Shown piece by piece: positions 9,232 through 17,400 of a stretch of DNA of 64,000 nt (position 1 is its first letter; the number at the start of each line of letters is the position of its first letter). Made by a program: the position numbers and the translations under genes. The notes under the pieces are model-generated. The model was not told the DNA's origin, did no database searches, and worked only from the letters and a program-made list of their open reading frames with translations. Origin of the DNA: Lentzea waywayandensis (lineage in GTDB: Bacteria > Actinomycetota > Actinomycetes > Mycobacteriales > Pseudonocardiaceae); NCBI RefSeq assembly GCF_900115955.1, contig NZ_FOYL01000019.1, forward strand, positions 97,125-161,124, written 5' to 3'.

Positions 9232-10142
9232 TGCCGGTCAACGAGACCTTCGCGACCTACAGCGACTGGCTGTACCGCAGCGCTCTCGGGGTCTACCTCT
9301 TCGCGATCCTGCTTTACGCGGTCGAGCAGGCCTTCGCCCGTGCCCCGCGCAAGGCTCTGGTCGGCGCCGGCGGGCCGGACGTCCTCGTCGACGAGCCCAA
9401 GTCCGAGCTGACCAAGTCGGAGCGCATCGGCCGCATGGGCGCCGCGATGACGGTCCTCGGCGCGGTGCTGCACCTCGGGTCGTTGGTCATGCGCGGACTG
9501 TCCGCCGGTCGCGCGCCCTGGGGCAACATGTACGAGTACATGTCGCTGCTGTGCCTCGCGGCCGTGGTGACGTGGATCGTGCTGATGGCGAAGTTCCCGA
9601 TCCGCCGTCTCGGCGTGTTCGTGCTGCCGCCGATCCTGACCCTGCTGTTCCTCGGTGGCACCGTCCTGTACGCCGAGTCCGCGCCCGTACAGCCGGCGCT
9701 GCGGTCGTACTGGCTGGTGATCCACGTCTCGGTGATCTCGATCTCGTCCGGCGTGCTGCTGATCCCCGGCGTGACGTCGATCCTCTACCTGCTCAAGGAC
9801 ACCAAGTCCGACCGCTTCCCGAAGCTGCCGTCCGCCGACGTGCTGGACCGGATGTCGTACCGGACCACCGTGCTGGCGTTCCCGCTGTTCACGGCCGGAA
9901 TCATCCTCGGGGCGATCTGGGCGGAAGCCGCGTGGGGCCGGTTCTGGGGCTGGGACCCCAAGGAGACGGTCGCGTTCGTCTCGTGGGTGGTCTATGCGGC
10001 GTATCTGCACGCACGCGCTACGGCCGGTTGGCGTGGCCGTGGGGCCGCTTGGATCAACATCGCGGGCTTCGCCCTGAACGTGTTCAACCTGTTCTTCATC
10101 AACTTGGTCACCAGCGGGTTGCATTCGTACGCGGGTCTCTAA
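9231..10142 (+). CDS. ccsB: Cytochrome c biogenesis protein CcsB/CcsA family
   Basis: A 303-residue polytopic membrane protein of the haem-handling family, the second half of the System II synthase. The haem-binding tryptophan-rich motif appears as GRFWGWDPKETVAFVSW, and WGNMYEYMS and VIHVSVISISSG segments hold conserved residues, including the external His. About eight hydrophobic helices are visible. ATG is coupled to resB through a TGATG overlap. It completes the ccdA-resB-ccsB unit, matching Rv0527-Rv0529 of M. tuberculosis. Confidence 0.95.
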   Translation: MPVNETFATYSDWLYRSALGVYLFAILLYAVEQAFARAPRKALVGAGGPDVLVDEPKSELTKSERIGRMGAAMTVLGAVLHLGSLVMRGLSAGRAPWGNMYEYMSLLCLAAVVTWIVLMAKFPIRRLGVFVLPPILTLLFLGGTVLYAESAPVQPALRSYWLVIHVSVISISSGVLLIPGVTSILYLLKDTKSDRFPKLPSADVLDRMSYRTTVLAFPLFTAGIILGAIWAEAAWGRFWGWDPKETVAFVSWVVYAAYLHARATAGWRGRGAAWINIAGFALNVFNLFFINLVTSGLHSYAGL

Positions 10143-10152
10143 CGAGTTAACC

Positions 10153-10199
10153 ACCCAGGTCGATGGAACCGTTGCCGGTTGCGTACCGTCGCAACCTGG
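10153..10199 (+). promoter_or_regulatory. Inverted-repeat structure between ccsB and the MinD-like gene
   Basis: CCCAGGT (from 10153) can pair with ACCTGGG (ending near 10200). Inside lies a perfect 7-bp inverted repeat GGTTGCG/CGCAACC (10177-10183 and 10190-10196). There is no T-run after it. It could be a factor-independent stop for the ccsB operon or an operator for the next gene, and the sequence alone does not decide. Confidence 0.4.
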
Positions 10200-10245
10200 G
10201 GGTCGGGGAAGTCTCGGTCCCTCTTGCTCAGGGAGGGCCACAGCG

Positions 10246-11565
10246 GTGACATGGCAACCACCGGGTGAGGAACAGGGCTCCGGCCCGCAGTACGTCGACC
10301 CGCAGTACGTCGACCCGCAAGCGGCCTCCTACCTCGACCCGCAGCAGTCCGGCCCGCAGCACGTCAGCGGCGGCCAGTCCGGCCCGTACAACTTGGGCAA
10401 CCAGTCGGGGTCCTACCAGGTTCCCGGCAACGCCTCCGGCCCGTACCAGGTGCCGGGCAACGCGTCGGGTCCCTACCAGGTACCGGGCAACGCCTCCGGC
10501 CCCTACCCGGTGCCCGGTGCGCAGTCGGGTCCCTACCAGGTGGGTGGCGGCCAGTCGGGTCCCCACAACACCCCGAACACGGCGCAGTACGGCCAGTTCG
10601 CCGGCGGGCAGTACCCGAACAACTTCCCGCAGCAGGAGTACCGCTCGCAGGCGCAGGACGTGTCGTCGCAGCAGCTGATCAAGAAGGAGAAGCGTCCGCC
10701 GACCTCGGGCTGGCGCAAGTCCCTGCACTCGCTGTCCGGCGGCGCCATCAACCTCGGTGAGAGCCCCGCCGACGTGCGGCGACGCGAGCTGATCGGGCGG
10801 ATCAACCAGCCGCTGCGCGGGTGCTACAAGATCGCGATGCTGTCCCTGAAGGGCGGCGTCGGCAAGACCACGACGACCACGACGCTGGGCTCGACGTTCT
10901 CGTCGCTGCGCGGCGACCGGGTGGTCGCGGTCGACGCGAACCCCGACCGCGGCACGCTCGCGTTGAAGATCCCGCGCGAGACCACGGCGACCGTGCGTCA
11001 CCTGCTGCGCGATGCCCCGAAGATCAAGAAGTACAGCGACGTGCGCGCGTACACCTCGCAGTCGCCGGCGCGCCTCGAAGTGCTGGCGTCCGAGCAGGAC
11101 CCGTCCGTCTCGGAGGCGTTCAGCGAGGACGACTACCGGCGCACGGTGGACTTGCTGGAGCACTTCTACAACATCGTGCTCACCGACTGCGGCACCGGCC
11201 TGATGCACTCCGCGATGAAGGGCGTGCTGGACGAGGCGGACTCGCTCGTCCTGGTGTCGTCCGGCTCGGTCGACGGCGCGCAGACGTCAGCGGCGACGCT
11301 CGACTGGCTGGAGGCGCACGGCTACCGCGAACTGGTCGCGAAGTCCGTGTGCGTGATCAACTCCGTGCGCCCGAAGTCGGGCAAGGTCGACCTCGACAAG
11401 CTCGCCGCGCACTTCCAGCAGCGATGCCGTGCCGTGGTCCGCCTGCCGTTCGACGAGCACCTCGAAGAGGGCGCCGAGATCGCGCTGGACCAGCTCGCGC
11501 CGGAGACCCGGCTCGCGTTGCTGGAACTCGCCGCCGTGGTGGCGGACGACTTCCCGCACTCCTGA
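10246..11565 (+). CDS. EspI/MinD-like P-loop ATPase with repetitive SGPYQVPGNA N-terminus
   Basis: The 439-residue protein has two parts. Residues 1-135 are rich in Gly, Pro, Gln and Tyr and contain several copies of a SGPYQVPGNA unit (about residues 55-105). Residues 195-439 are a ParA/MinD-type ATPase with the deviant Walker A KGGVGKTT (from K202), a VDANPDRGTL switch and LTDCGTGL in the Walker B position. This architecture resembles EspI-type proteins associated with ESX secretion and the M. tuberculosis protein Rv0530, which lies just after ccsA there. A secretion role is inference. The GTG start at 10246 has GGGAGGG about 8 nt upstream. A strong hairpin follows the gene. Confidence 0.88.
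   Translation: MTWQPPGEEQGSGPQYVDPQYVDPQAASYLDPQQSGPQHVSGGQSGPYNLGNQSGSYQVPGNASGPYQVPGNASGPYQVPGNASGPYPVPGAQSGPYQVGGGQSGPHNTPNTAQYGQFAGGQYPNNFPQQEYRSQAQDVSSQQLIKKEKRPPTSGWRKSLHSLSGGAINLGESPADVRRRELIGRINQPLRGCYKIAMLSLKGGVGKTTTTTTLGSTFSSLRGDRVVAVDANPDRGTLALKIPRETTATVRHLLRDAPKIKKYSDVRAYTSQSPARLEVLASEQDPSVSEAFSEDDYRRTVDLLEHFYNIVLTDCGTGLMHSAMKGVLDEADSLVLVSSGSVDGAQTSAATLDWLEAHGYRELVAKSVCVINSVRPKSGKVDLDKLAAHFQQRCRAVVRLPFDEHLEEGAEIALDQLAPETRLALLELAAVVADDFPHS
10405..10560 (+). repeat. In-frame tandem repeats coding SGPYQVPGNA units
   Basis: About five degenerate 30-nt units, each coding SGPYQVPGNA or a variant (SGPYPVPGAQ, SGPYQVGGGQ), lie inside the N-terminal region of the MinD-like gene. Two central copies are almost identical at DNA level, so unit number may vary between strains. 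Confidence 0.85.
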
Positions 11566-11590
11566 GCCGGTCAGCGGGTCTGAGAACCAG

Positions 11591-11625
11591 CGGAAAGGGG
11601 TCCTGTGATCAGGGCCCCTTTTCCG
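11591..11625 (+). terminator. Bidirectional terminator between convergent genes
   Basis: CGGAAAGGGGTCCT (11591-11604) pairs with AGGGCCCCTTTTCCG (11611-11625), forming 14 bp with one bulged T and one G-U pair around a 6-nt loop. TTTT lies inside the 3' arm. It fills the space between the MinD-like gene and the small gene on the minus strand. Confidence 0.75.
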
Positions 11626-11793
11626 TCACTCGTCGCGCTTGCGCTGCTCGTCGAGCTTGCGCAGGAACTCCGGGTCGTCGTCGGGTGCGATCACCTTGCG
11701 GCCTGGGGTGTACTCCGAGTGCTGCGGGGCGAACGCTCGCCACACGAGCACAGCCACGGTGAGCGCACCGATCACTGCCAGCAGGTAGATCAT
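11626..11793 (-). CDS. Small single-pass membrane protein (55 aa)
   Basis: The first 20 or so residues form a membrane helix (MIYLLAVIGALTVAVLVWRAF), followed by a charged cytoplasmic tail (DDDPEFLRKLDEQRKRDE). An in-frame start 24 nt further upstream exists. I chose the ATG at 11793 because a strong Shine-Dalgarno sequence, AGGGAGGTGG, lies 7 nt before it. The function is unknown. It sits next to bldC on the same strand with a gap of about 57 nt and may share its promoter. Confidence 0.75.
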   Translation of the reverse strand: MIYLLAVIGALTVAVLVWRAFAPQHSEYTPGRKVIAPDDDPEFLRKLDEQRKRDE

Positions 11794-11850
11794 CGTGTCG
11801 CCACCTCCCTTTGCCACGAGATTACCCGCGGCACAGGGGTAACTACGGTT

Positions 11851-12057
11851 TCAGTGGCGGACGGGTTCAGTTGCCTCGGTCGTGAGCTCCGAAAGCAGAG
11901 CCTTCACCTCGGTCTCACGGAACCTGCGATGTCCTCCAGGGGTGCGGATCGAGCCGATGCGACCTGCGGTGGCCCATCGGGTCACGGTCTTCGGGTCGAC
12001 CCGGAACAGATTGGCGACTTCCCCAGGCGTCAAGAGCCGCTCGGTGGCTGCAGTCAC
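11851..12057 (-). CDS. bldC: BldC-type developmental transcriptional regulator
   Basis: A 68-residue protein that is a single MerR-like winged helix-turn-helix DNA-binding domain. LLTPGEVANLFRVDPKTVTRWA forms the helix-turn-helix, and GRIGSIRTPGGHRRFRETEV the wing, as in BldC of Streptomyces. There BldC delays entry into sporulation and binds direct repeats cooperatively. It is conserved even in actinomycetes with simpler growth. The GTG at 12057 follows GAGGAGGA at good spacing. An 8-bp inverted repeat lies immediately upstream of this ribosome binding site. Confidence 0.93.
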   Translation of the reverse strand: MTAATERLLTPGEVANLFRVDPKTVTRWATAGRIGSIRTPGGHRRFRETEVKALLSELTTEATEPVRH

Positions 12058-12069
12058 TCGTCCTCCTCA

Positions 12070-12091
12070 GATCAGACGTTCCGGTCTGATC
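12070..12091 (-). promoter_or_regulatory. Inverted repeat in the bldC leader
   Basis: GATCAGAC (12070-12077) and GTCTGATC (12084-12091) form a perfect 8-bp inverted repeat with a 6-nt spacer. It is just upstream of the bldC ribosome binding site, in the 129-bp region shared with the divergent Lrp/AsnC gene. It is either an operator or an mRNA hairpin. Confidence 0.5.
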
Positions 12092-12210
12092 GTGGCATCT
12101 GACCCATCAGGTACTCGAACGCTTGTTTTTTGGTAAAGAGGTAGTAAGGGACGACCGGCGCGATTCGGACATGTGACCGCCGCTACGTGTGTGCACTCGT
12201 GGGGCATAGG

Positions 12211-12684
12211 GTGTCGCGGGTGGATGCTCTTGATCGACAGATCATCGCCGCACTTCGTGCCAACGGACGGGCCACGTACGCCGACCTCGGCAGGCAGGTC
12301 GGCCTGTCCGCCTCCGCCGTGCACGAGCGGGTCGGCAAGCTCGAGTCCAGCGGCGTGATCGTCGGATATCACGCGGTCGTCGACCCCAGCGCGGTCGGCC
12401 TGGGCGTGACGGCGCTGATCGGCATCCATCCCACCGACATCGCGGACGACAACGAGGTCGCGGTCGCGCTGGCCGAGCTCAACGAGGTCGAGTCCTGCTA
12501 CCGGGTGGCGGGCGACGAGTCGTTCATCGTCAAGGTCAGGGTCGCGACGGTGGACGATCTGGAGCGTGCGCTCGGGCGGTTGCGGCGCATCCACGGTGTG
12601 GCCCGCACGCGTACGACGGTGGTGCTCTCCACGCGCTTCGAGGGGCGCCCGAACACCGGCGACGAGGAAGGCGACGTAACCTGA
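12211..12684 (+). CDS. Lrp/AsnC family transcriptional regulator
   Basis: An Lrp/AsnC protein of about 157 residues. The N-terminal helix-turn-helix begins at VDALDRQIIAALRANGRATYADLGRQVGLSASAVHERV, and the C-terminal RAM ligand-binding domain contains GVTALIGIHP and CYRVAGDESFIVKVRV. In-frame GTG codons lie at 12187, 12199, 12211 and 12220. I prefer 12211, since the family usually starts a few residues before DxLDRQI and a GGGG lies upstream. The regulated genes are unknown, but members often control the adjacent amino-acid gene. A cysteine-degrading enzyme (12986) lies downstream. The gene diverges from bldC. Confidence 0.9.
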   Translation: MSRVDALDRQIIAALRANGRATYADLGRQVGLSASAVHERVGKLESSGVIVGYHAVVDPSAVGLGVTALIGIHPTDIADDNEVAVALAELNEVESCYRVAGDESFIVKVRVATVDDLERALGRLRRIHGVARTRTTVVLSTRFEGRPNTGDEEGDVT

Positions 12685-12688
12685 ACGG

Positions 12689-12958
12689 GTGCTCGCTCGT
12701 GATGTGACGCTCTACGTCCTCGCCCGCCTCGGCCTCGTGGTCGTGGTGATGGGCGCGCTCATGTTGTTCAAGGTTCCTTTGCTGCCCGCCCTCGCCGTGG
12801 GCGTGGTCGTGGCGCTGCCGGCGTCGCTGTTCATCTTCAAGGGGCTGCGGCAGCGGGTCGCGACCGGCCTGGACGCGCACCAGGCGGCACGCAGGGCCGA
12901 GCGCGAGAAGCTGCGTTCCGAACTGCGTGGTGACGAAGGTCCTCTCACCCAGGCGTAG
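12689..12958 (+). CDS. DUF4229-type small membrane protein
   Basis: An 89-residue protein with two hydrophobic helices (LYVLARLGLVVVVMGALMLF and LLPALAVGVVVALPASLFIF) and a C-terminal charged helix (HQAARRAEREKLRSELRG). The pattern matches actinobacterial DUF4229 proteins, whose function is unknown. The GTG start lies 4 nt after the regulator stop, so the two are likely cotranscribed. Confidence 0.82.
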   Translation: MLARDVTLYVLARLGLVVVVMGALMLFKVPLLPALAVGVVVALPASLFIFKGLRQRVATGLDAHQAARRAEREKLRSELRGDEGPLTQA

Positions 12959-12985
12959 GACGTCTGCCCGGTTATCGTGCGGGCT

Positions 12986-14074
12986 GTGAGTACCTCCGTT
13001 GACCGCGTTTGCAGCAGGACCAGGCACTGGGTGTGCGAGGCCGTCGGGATCATCGAGGCGGACGCGAACCGCAGCGCGGACACCCACCTGCTGCGCTACC
13101 CGTTGCCGCTCGAGTGGGGCATCGACCTCTACCTGAAGGACGAGTCGACGCACCCCACGGGTTCGTTGAAGCACCGGCTGGCGCGCTCGTTGTTCCTCTA
13201 CGCGATCTGCAACGGCTGGATCACCGGTGGCACGCCCGTGATCGAGGCCTCCTCCGGTTCCACCGCGGTGTCCGAGGCGTACTTCGCCCGGCTGCTCGGG
13301 CTGCCGTTCATCGCGGTGATGCCCCGCTCGACCTCGGCCGAGAAGGTCGCGCTGATCGAGCGCCAGGGCGGCAGGTGCCACTTCATCGACGAGCCGTCGG
13401 CGCTCTACGACGAGTCGCGGCGGCTGGCGTCCGAGCTCGGCGGCCACTTCATGGACCAGTTCACGCACGCCGAGCGCGCCACGGACTGGCGGGGCAACAA
13501 CAACATCGCCGAGTCGATCTTCGAGCAGATGAAGCTGGAGCCGTCGCCCACCCCCGACTGGATCGTCGTGGGCGCGGGCACGGGCGGCACGTCGGCCACG
13601 ATCGGCCGGTACATCCACTACCAGAAGCTGAACACGCGTCTCGCCGTCGTCGACCCCGAGCACTCGGTCTTCTTCGACGCGTGGCGCGACGGCAACCGCG
13701 ACCTGGTGGCCACGCGCGGTTCGGGCATCGAGGGCATCGGACGGCCGCGGGTGGAACCGTCGTTCATCGGCGAGGTCATCGACCGGATGATCAAGGTGCC
13801 GGACGCGTCGTCCGTCGCGACCATCCGGTACGTGGAGGACCTGCTCGGACGTCGGGTCGGCGGGTCGACCGGGACGAATCTCTGGGGAGCGTTCCAGATC
13901 GTGGCCGAGATGCGGCAGTCTCGGACCCGCGGGAGCGTGGTGACCCTGTTGTGCGACGGTGGCGAGCGTTACGCGAACACCTACTACGACGACACATGGG
14001 TAGCCGCTCAGGGCATGCACCTCGACCCGTGCCTTGAACGCCTGAACAACTTCCACCGCACGGGGAACTGGTGA
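12986..14074 (+). CDS. cds1: PLP-dependent L-cysteine desulfhydrase, Cds1 type
   Basis: A fold-type II PLP enzyme of about 362 residues, related to cysteine synthase. The Schiff-base lysine is in HPTGSLKHRLA. EASSGSTAVSEAYFARLLG binds the substrate carboxylate, and VGAGTGGTSATIGRY is the PLP-phosphate glycine loop. The overall sequence resembles M. tuberculosis Rv3684 (Cds1), which degrades cysteine to pyruvate, ammonia and sulfide. Cysteine synthase activity cannot be excluded from sequence. GTG codons at 12977 and 12986 are both possible starts. I chose the second because little family sequence precedes it. An Lrp-type regulator lies upstream and may respond to an amino acid. Confidence 0.88.
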   Translation: MSTSVDRVCSRTRHWVCEAVGIIEADANRSADTHLLRYPLPLEWGIDLYLKDESTHPTGSLKHRLARSLFLYAICNGWITGGTPVIEASSGSTAVSEAYFARLLGLPFIAVMPRSTSAEKVALIERQGGRCHFIDEPSALYDESRRLASELGGHFMDQFTHAERATDWRGNNNIAESIFEQMKLEPSPTPDWIVVGAGTGGTSATIGRYIHYQKLNTRLAVVDPEHSVFFDAWRDGNRDLVATRGSGIEGIGRPRVEPSFIGEVIDRMIKVPDASSVATIRYVEDLLGRRVGGSTGTNLWGAFQIVAEMRQSRTRGSVVTLLCDGGERYANTYYDDTWVAAQGMHLDPCLERLNNFHRTGNW

Positions 14075-14129
14075 CGAGAGTTCTGCGTCACAGCGTGACC
14101 TGAGCACCTGAGTCCGCAGGGGGGACGCT

Positions 14130-14435
14130 GTGTCGTCGCTGTTCACCGACGCGGCCGAGATGCGCGCGTACGCCGAGTACCTGCGCACCGAGGCCCAAGA
14201 GTTCGACAAGATCCGCAAGTACGTCCACGCCACGGCGTGCGACAAGGCGGGCTTCACCGGCCTGCTGACGTTGCTGCAGCCGGGCGTGGACATCGTGCGG
14301 GCGTTGTTCGACGAGACGCTCGACTTCGGCAAGTCGAAGCTGGAGGGCACGGCCGCGGCTGTGGACGCGACGGCGAAGACCTACGAGGACATCGACGCCG
14401 TTCAGCGGCGCATCTTCGAAGGGCTGCTGAAGTGA
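14130..14435 (+). CDS. EspC-like type VII secretion-associated helical protein
   Basis: A 101-residue all-helical protein with no signal peptide, and an early segment EMRAYAEYLRTEAQEFDKIRKYV. The C-terminal part reads TAKTYEDIDAVQRR, with Y85 and D89 forming a YxxxD type VII export motif. Size and sequence resemble EspC/WXG100-like proteins (T7SS targets), although no WXG is present. The GTG start is preceded by GGGGGG. The stop overlaps the next gene by 4 nt, so the two proteins are probably made together and may form a heterodimer for export. It opens a six-gene coupled cassette. Confidence 0.75.
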   Translation: MSSLFTDAAEMRAYAEYLRTEAQEFDKIRKYVHATACDKAGFTGLLTLLQPGVDIVRALFDETLDFGKSKLEGTAAAVDATAKTYEDIDAVQRRIFEGLLK

Positions 14436-17400
14436 CGACCGCGTCGTACCGTTCCCCCCGCCCGGTCACCGCGTCGCTGAAGCAGCCCGACGTCGACACG
14501 GCGTCGTTGAACGACGTCCTGCGCGACCAGGGCTGGGGCGTGCAGGCGGTCAACTGGGTGTTCGAGGCCGTGACCGGCGAGAGCCTGGTCTCCACGATCA
14601 TCACGCCGATCACCGGCGACTGGTCGAAGATCCGCGCGGACGGCGACGCGTGGCGCATGGTCGGCAACGCCATGAACGACGTCTCGTACAACCTCACCGA
14701 CGCCGTGGGCAAGGTGCGCGGCCACTGGGACGGCGACGCGGCCCGCGCCCACGAGAAGTACATCGCTCTCGGCTGGAAGGCGGGCCTGCTCGCCGAGATG
14801 GGCGTCGCCCAGCTGATCGCGAAGGGCTTCGACACGGTCGCGTCCGGCGCAGAGGCTCTGGGCAAGCAGGCCGCACGCCTGCTCGACTACCTCGTCAACA
14901 AGCTCCTCGAAGCCGCCGCCACAGTCTGGATCCCGGTGGCCGGCTGGATCAAGGCAGCCGAGATGGTCTGGAACGCGTACCAGATCTACCGGCGCGTGAT
15001 GGACATCATCGACACGGTCCAGAAGCTCATCGCCGACGTGAAGGCGCTCTTCGACGCCGTCGGCCGCGTCTTCTCCGCCATCGGCAAGCTGAAGGACGCC
15101 GACTCCCTCGCCGAGGCCATGAACGCCACCCAGGAGGTGGCCGAGGCGGGCCGCGACGTCCGCAACGCCGTCAGGGACATCAGCGACGACGCCGCGTCCA
15201 TCAAGGACTCGGCCACCGAGATCGCCGACCGCGGCCACGACGTCGGCTCGAAGGTCCGCGAGATCTACTCCCCGCCAGGCGGCTCCGAGGACACCAAACC
15301 GGCAGCCGTCTCGTCCGTGGCGCCAGGCGGCGCCCCGGTGGCACCCCCGCCCACCCTGCACGCCTCCCCAGACGCCCCCGGAACCCACGCCGCGGCCGCC
15401 ACAGGCCCAGCCGCATCGGCTCCACCGTCCTTGGGCGGCGGAGGCGGCGGCGGTGTGCCGACCGGTGGCGTTCCCACAGGCGGTCACTCCAGCTCAGGCG
15501 GCGTGCCTTCGTCCGGCGGCCACGGCCCCGCAGCCCCACCCAGCGTCAACACCACCCACGCGGCAGGCGCAGCCCCCGCAGCGGCCCCGCCGGCGCCCCA
15601 CCAGACCCCCATGGGCGGCGCGATGCCGATGGGCGCCCCCATGGCCCCAGGAGCAGGCGGTGGCGACCAGACCAGGAGCTCCGGCTCCCGCCCAGGCGCG
15701 GGCGGAGTCCCGTCGTTCCCCAGCGCGGGCGCCCCGGCCGGGCCCAAGGCCCCCACGGGCCTGCCGACCCCTCCCGGCCACGCCTCAGGCCTCCCGACCC
15801 CGCCGGCAACCCCGGTGCCCGGCACTCGCCCTGGTGGCTCCAGCCTGCCCACGCCCCCGCCGGGCCCCGGCACGTCGGGCAGCAGCCACCCCGGCACGCA
15901 CCAGACGCCAGGTTCACACCCGACGCCCGGCACACACCCGACGCCCGGCTCGGGTAGCGGCCTGCCGACTCCACCGAACTCGGGCGGTCACGCGACGCCT
16001 GGCTCGGGCAGCGGTCTGCCGACCCCGCCGAACTCAGGCGGTCACCCGACGCCTGGCTCGGGCAGTGGCCTGCCCACGCCTCCTGAGCACCCGAGCGCCA
16101 GCTCGGGCACGGCAACCGCCCCCGCCCCGTCCAACACGGGCGGCGGTCTCCCGTCGCCTCCCGGCCACCCGGCCCCGAGCTCCGGTGGCGGCCTCCCGTC
16201 GCCTCCCGGACACGCGTCCCCGAGCGCGGGCGGCGGCCTGCCCTCCCCTCCGGGACACCCGAGCCCCAGCACGGACCACCCGGCCCCCAGCGGGTCAGGC
16301 GGCCCGACGACGCCGCACGACGGCGGCACGCGTCCCCACGACACGACGCCCAACGGGTCGACGGACACCAAGCCCCACGACACGCCTGACAGCACCAAGC
16401 CGCACGACGCGGACACCAAGCCGCACGACGCGGACACCCGGCCGCACGACGGTGACGCCAAGCCCCACGACAGCGACACCAAGCCCCACGACGCGGACAC
16501 CAAGCCCCACGACGGCGACGCCCGGCCCGACGACGGCAAGCCGCACGACACCGACGCGAGCGGTGCCGAAGGCGCCGAGCCCCACGACACCCGGCCGGAC
16601 CACGACACCCCGGCCACCCACGACACCGACACCAAGCCCGGCAACGACGACGCCACCCCCGGCCACAACGACAAGGGCGACGGCAGCAACCCGCCGCCGC
16701 CCACCGGCCCGGACCTCAAGGGCCACTTCGACGCGGCCGCCATGTCGGCGCAGGGTCAGGGCTACCAGCACCAGCTCGAGCAGATGCTGCCCAACCAGGC
16801 CGACCGCGACCGCTACGTCGAGCTGAGCCAGAAGCTGTCCACCGACCTGAGCGCGAGCGAGGCCCAGCACGTGGCCGACGTCCGCAACCAGATCAAGGTC
16901 GACTCCGGCGACATCGTCACCAAGGCCCTCAACCAAGGGGCGCTCAGCACCTACCTGCCTGACCAGCCGCACGCCGCGGGCAGCAAGCAGGAGACCTGGC
17001 AGAACCAGATGGGCGGCTCGATCGCCCGCGGCCAGGACGTGGTCGACGTCAACACGCCGCAAGGGCTCAGGGACGGCCTCGCGCTCGACGACAAGGGCAA
17101 GGGCTGGACGCCCATCCCCGAGGGCGCGCAGACCGCGATGCAGCTCCGGTACGAGGTGACCGACCAGAACGCCGGCGCGCACAACGTGCCGTTCGGCGGG
17201 CCGAAGAAGGACACGCCGGACTTCACCCAGCCTGGGCCGTACCCGGCGGACCAGTACCAGTCGCCGCAGGAGAAGGCTCACTACGAGGCGTCGCAGCAGC
17301 AGATGGCGGCAGCCGGCGGCGCGGCGAAACCGTACGACGGCTACGACCCGTTCACCGGCACCGGCTCCACGATGGGCGGCATGCCGGAGTGGCGCGTCGA

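Noticed and set aside
12536..14350. A 604-codon minus-strand open frame
   Set aside because: It is antisense to three convincing genes (regulator, DUF4229, Cds1) and its translation shows only shadow composition.
16360..16580. Regular short repeats that might suggest a CRISPR array
   Set aside because: Units are 21 nt, adjacent without spacers, in frame, and code a PHD heptad inside a large protein.
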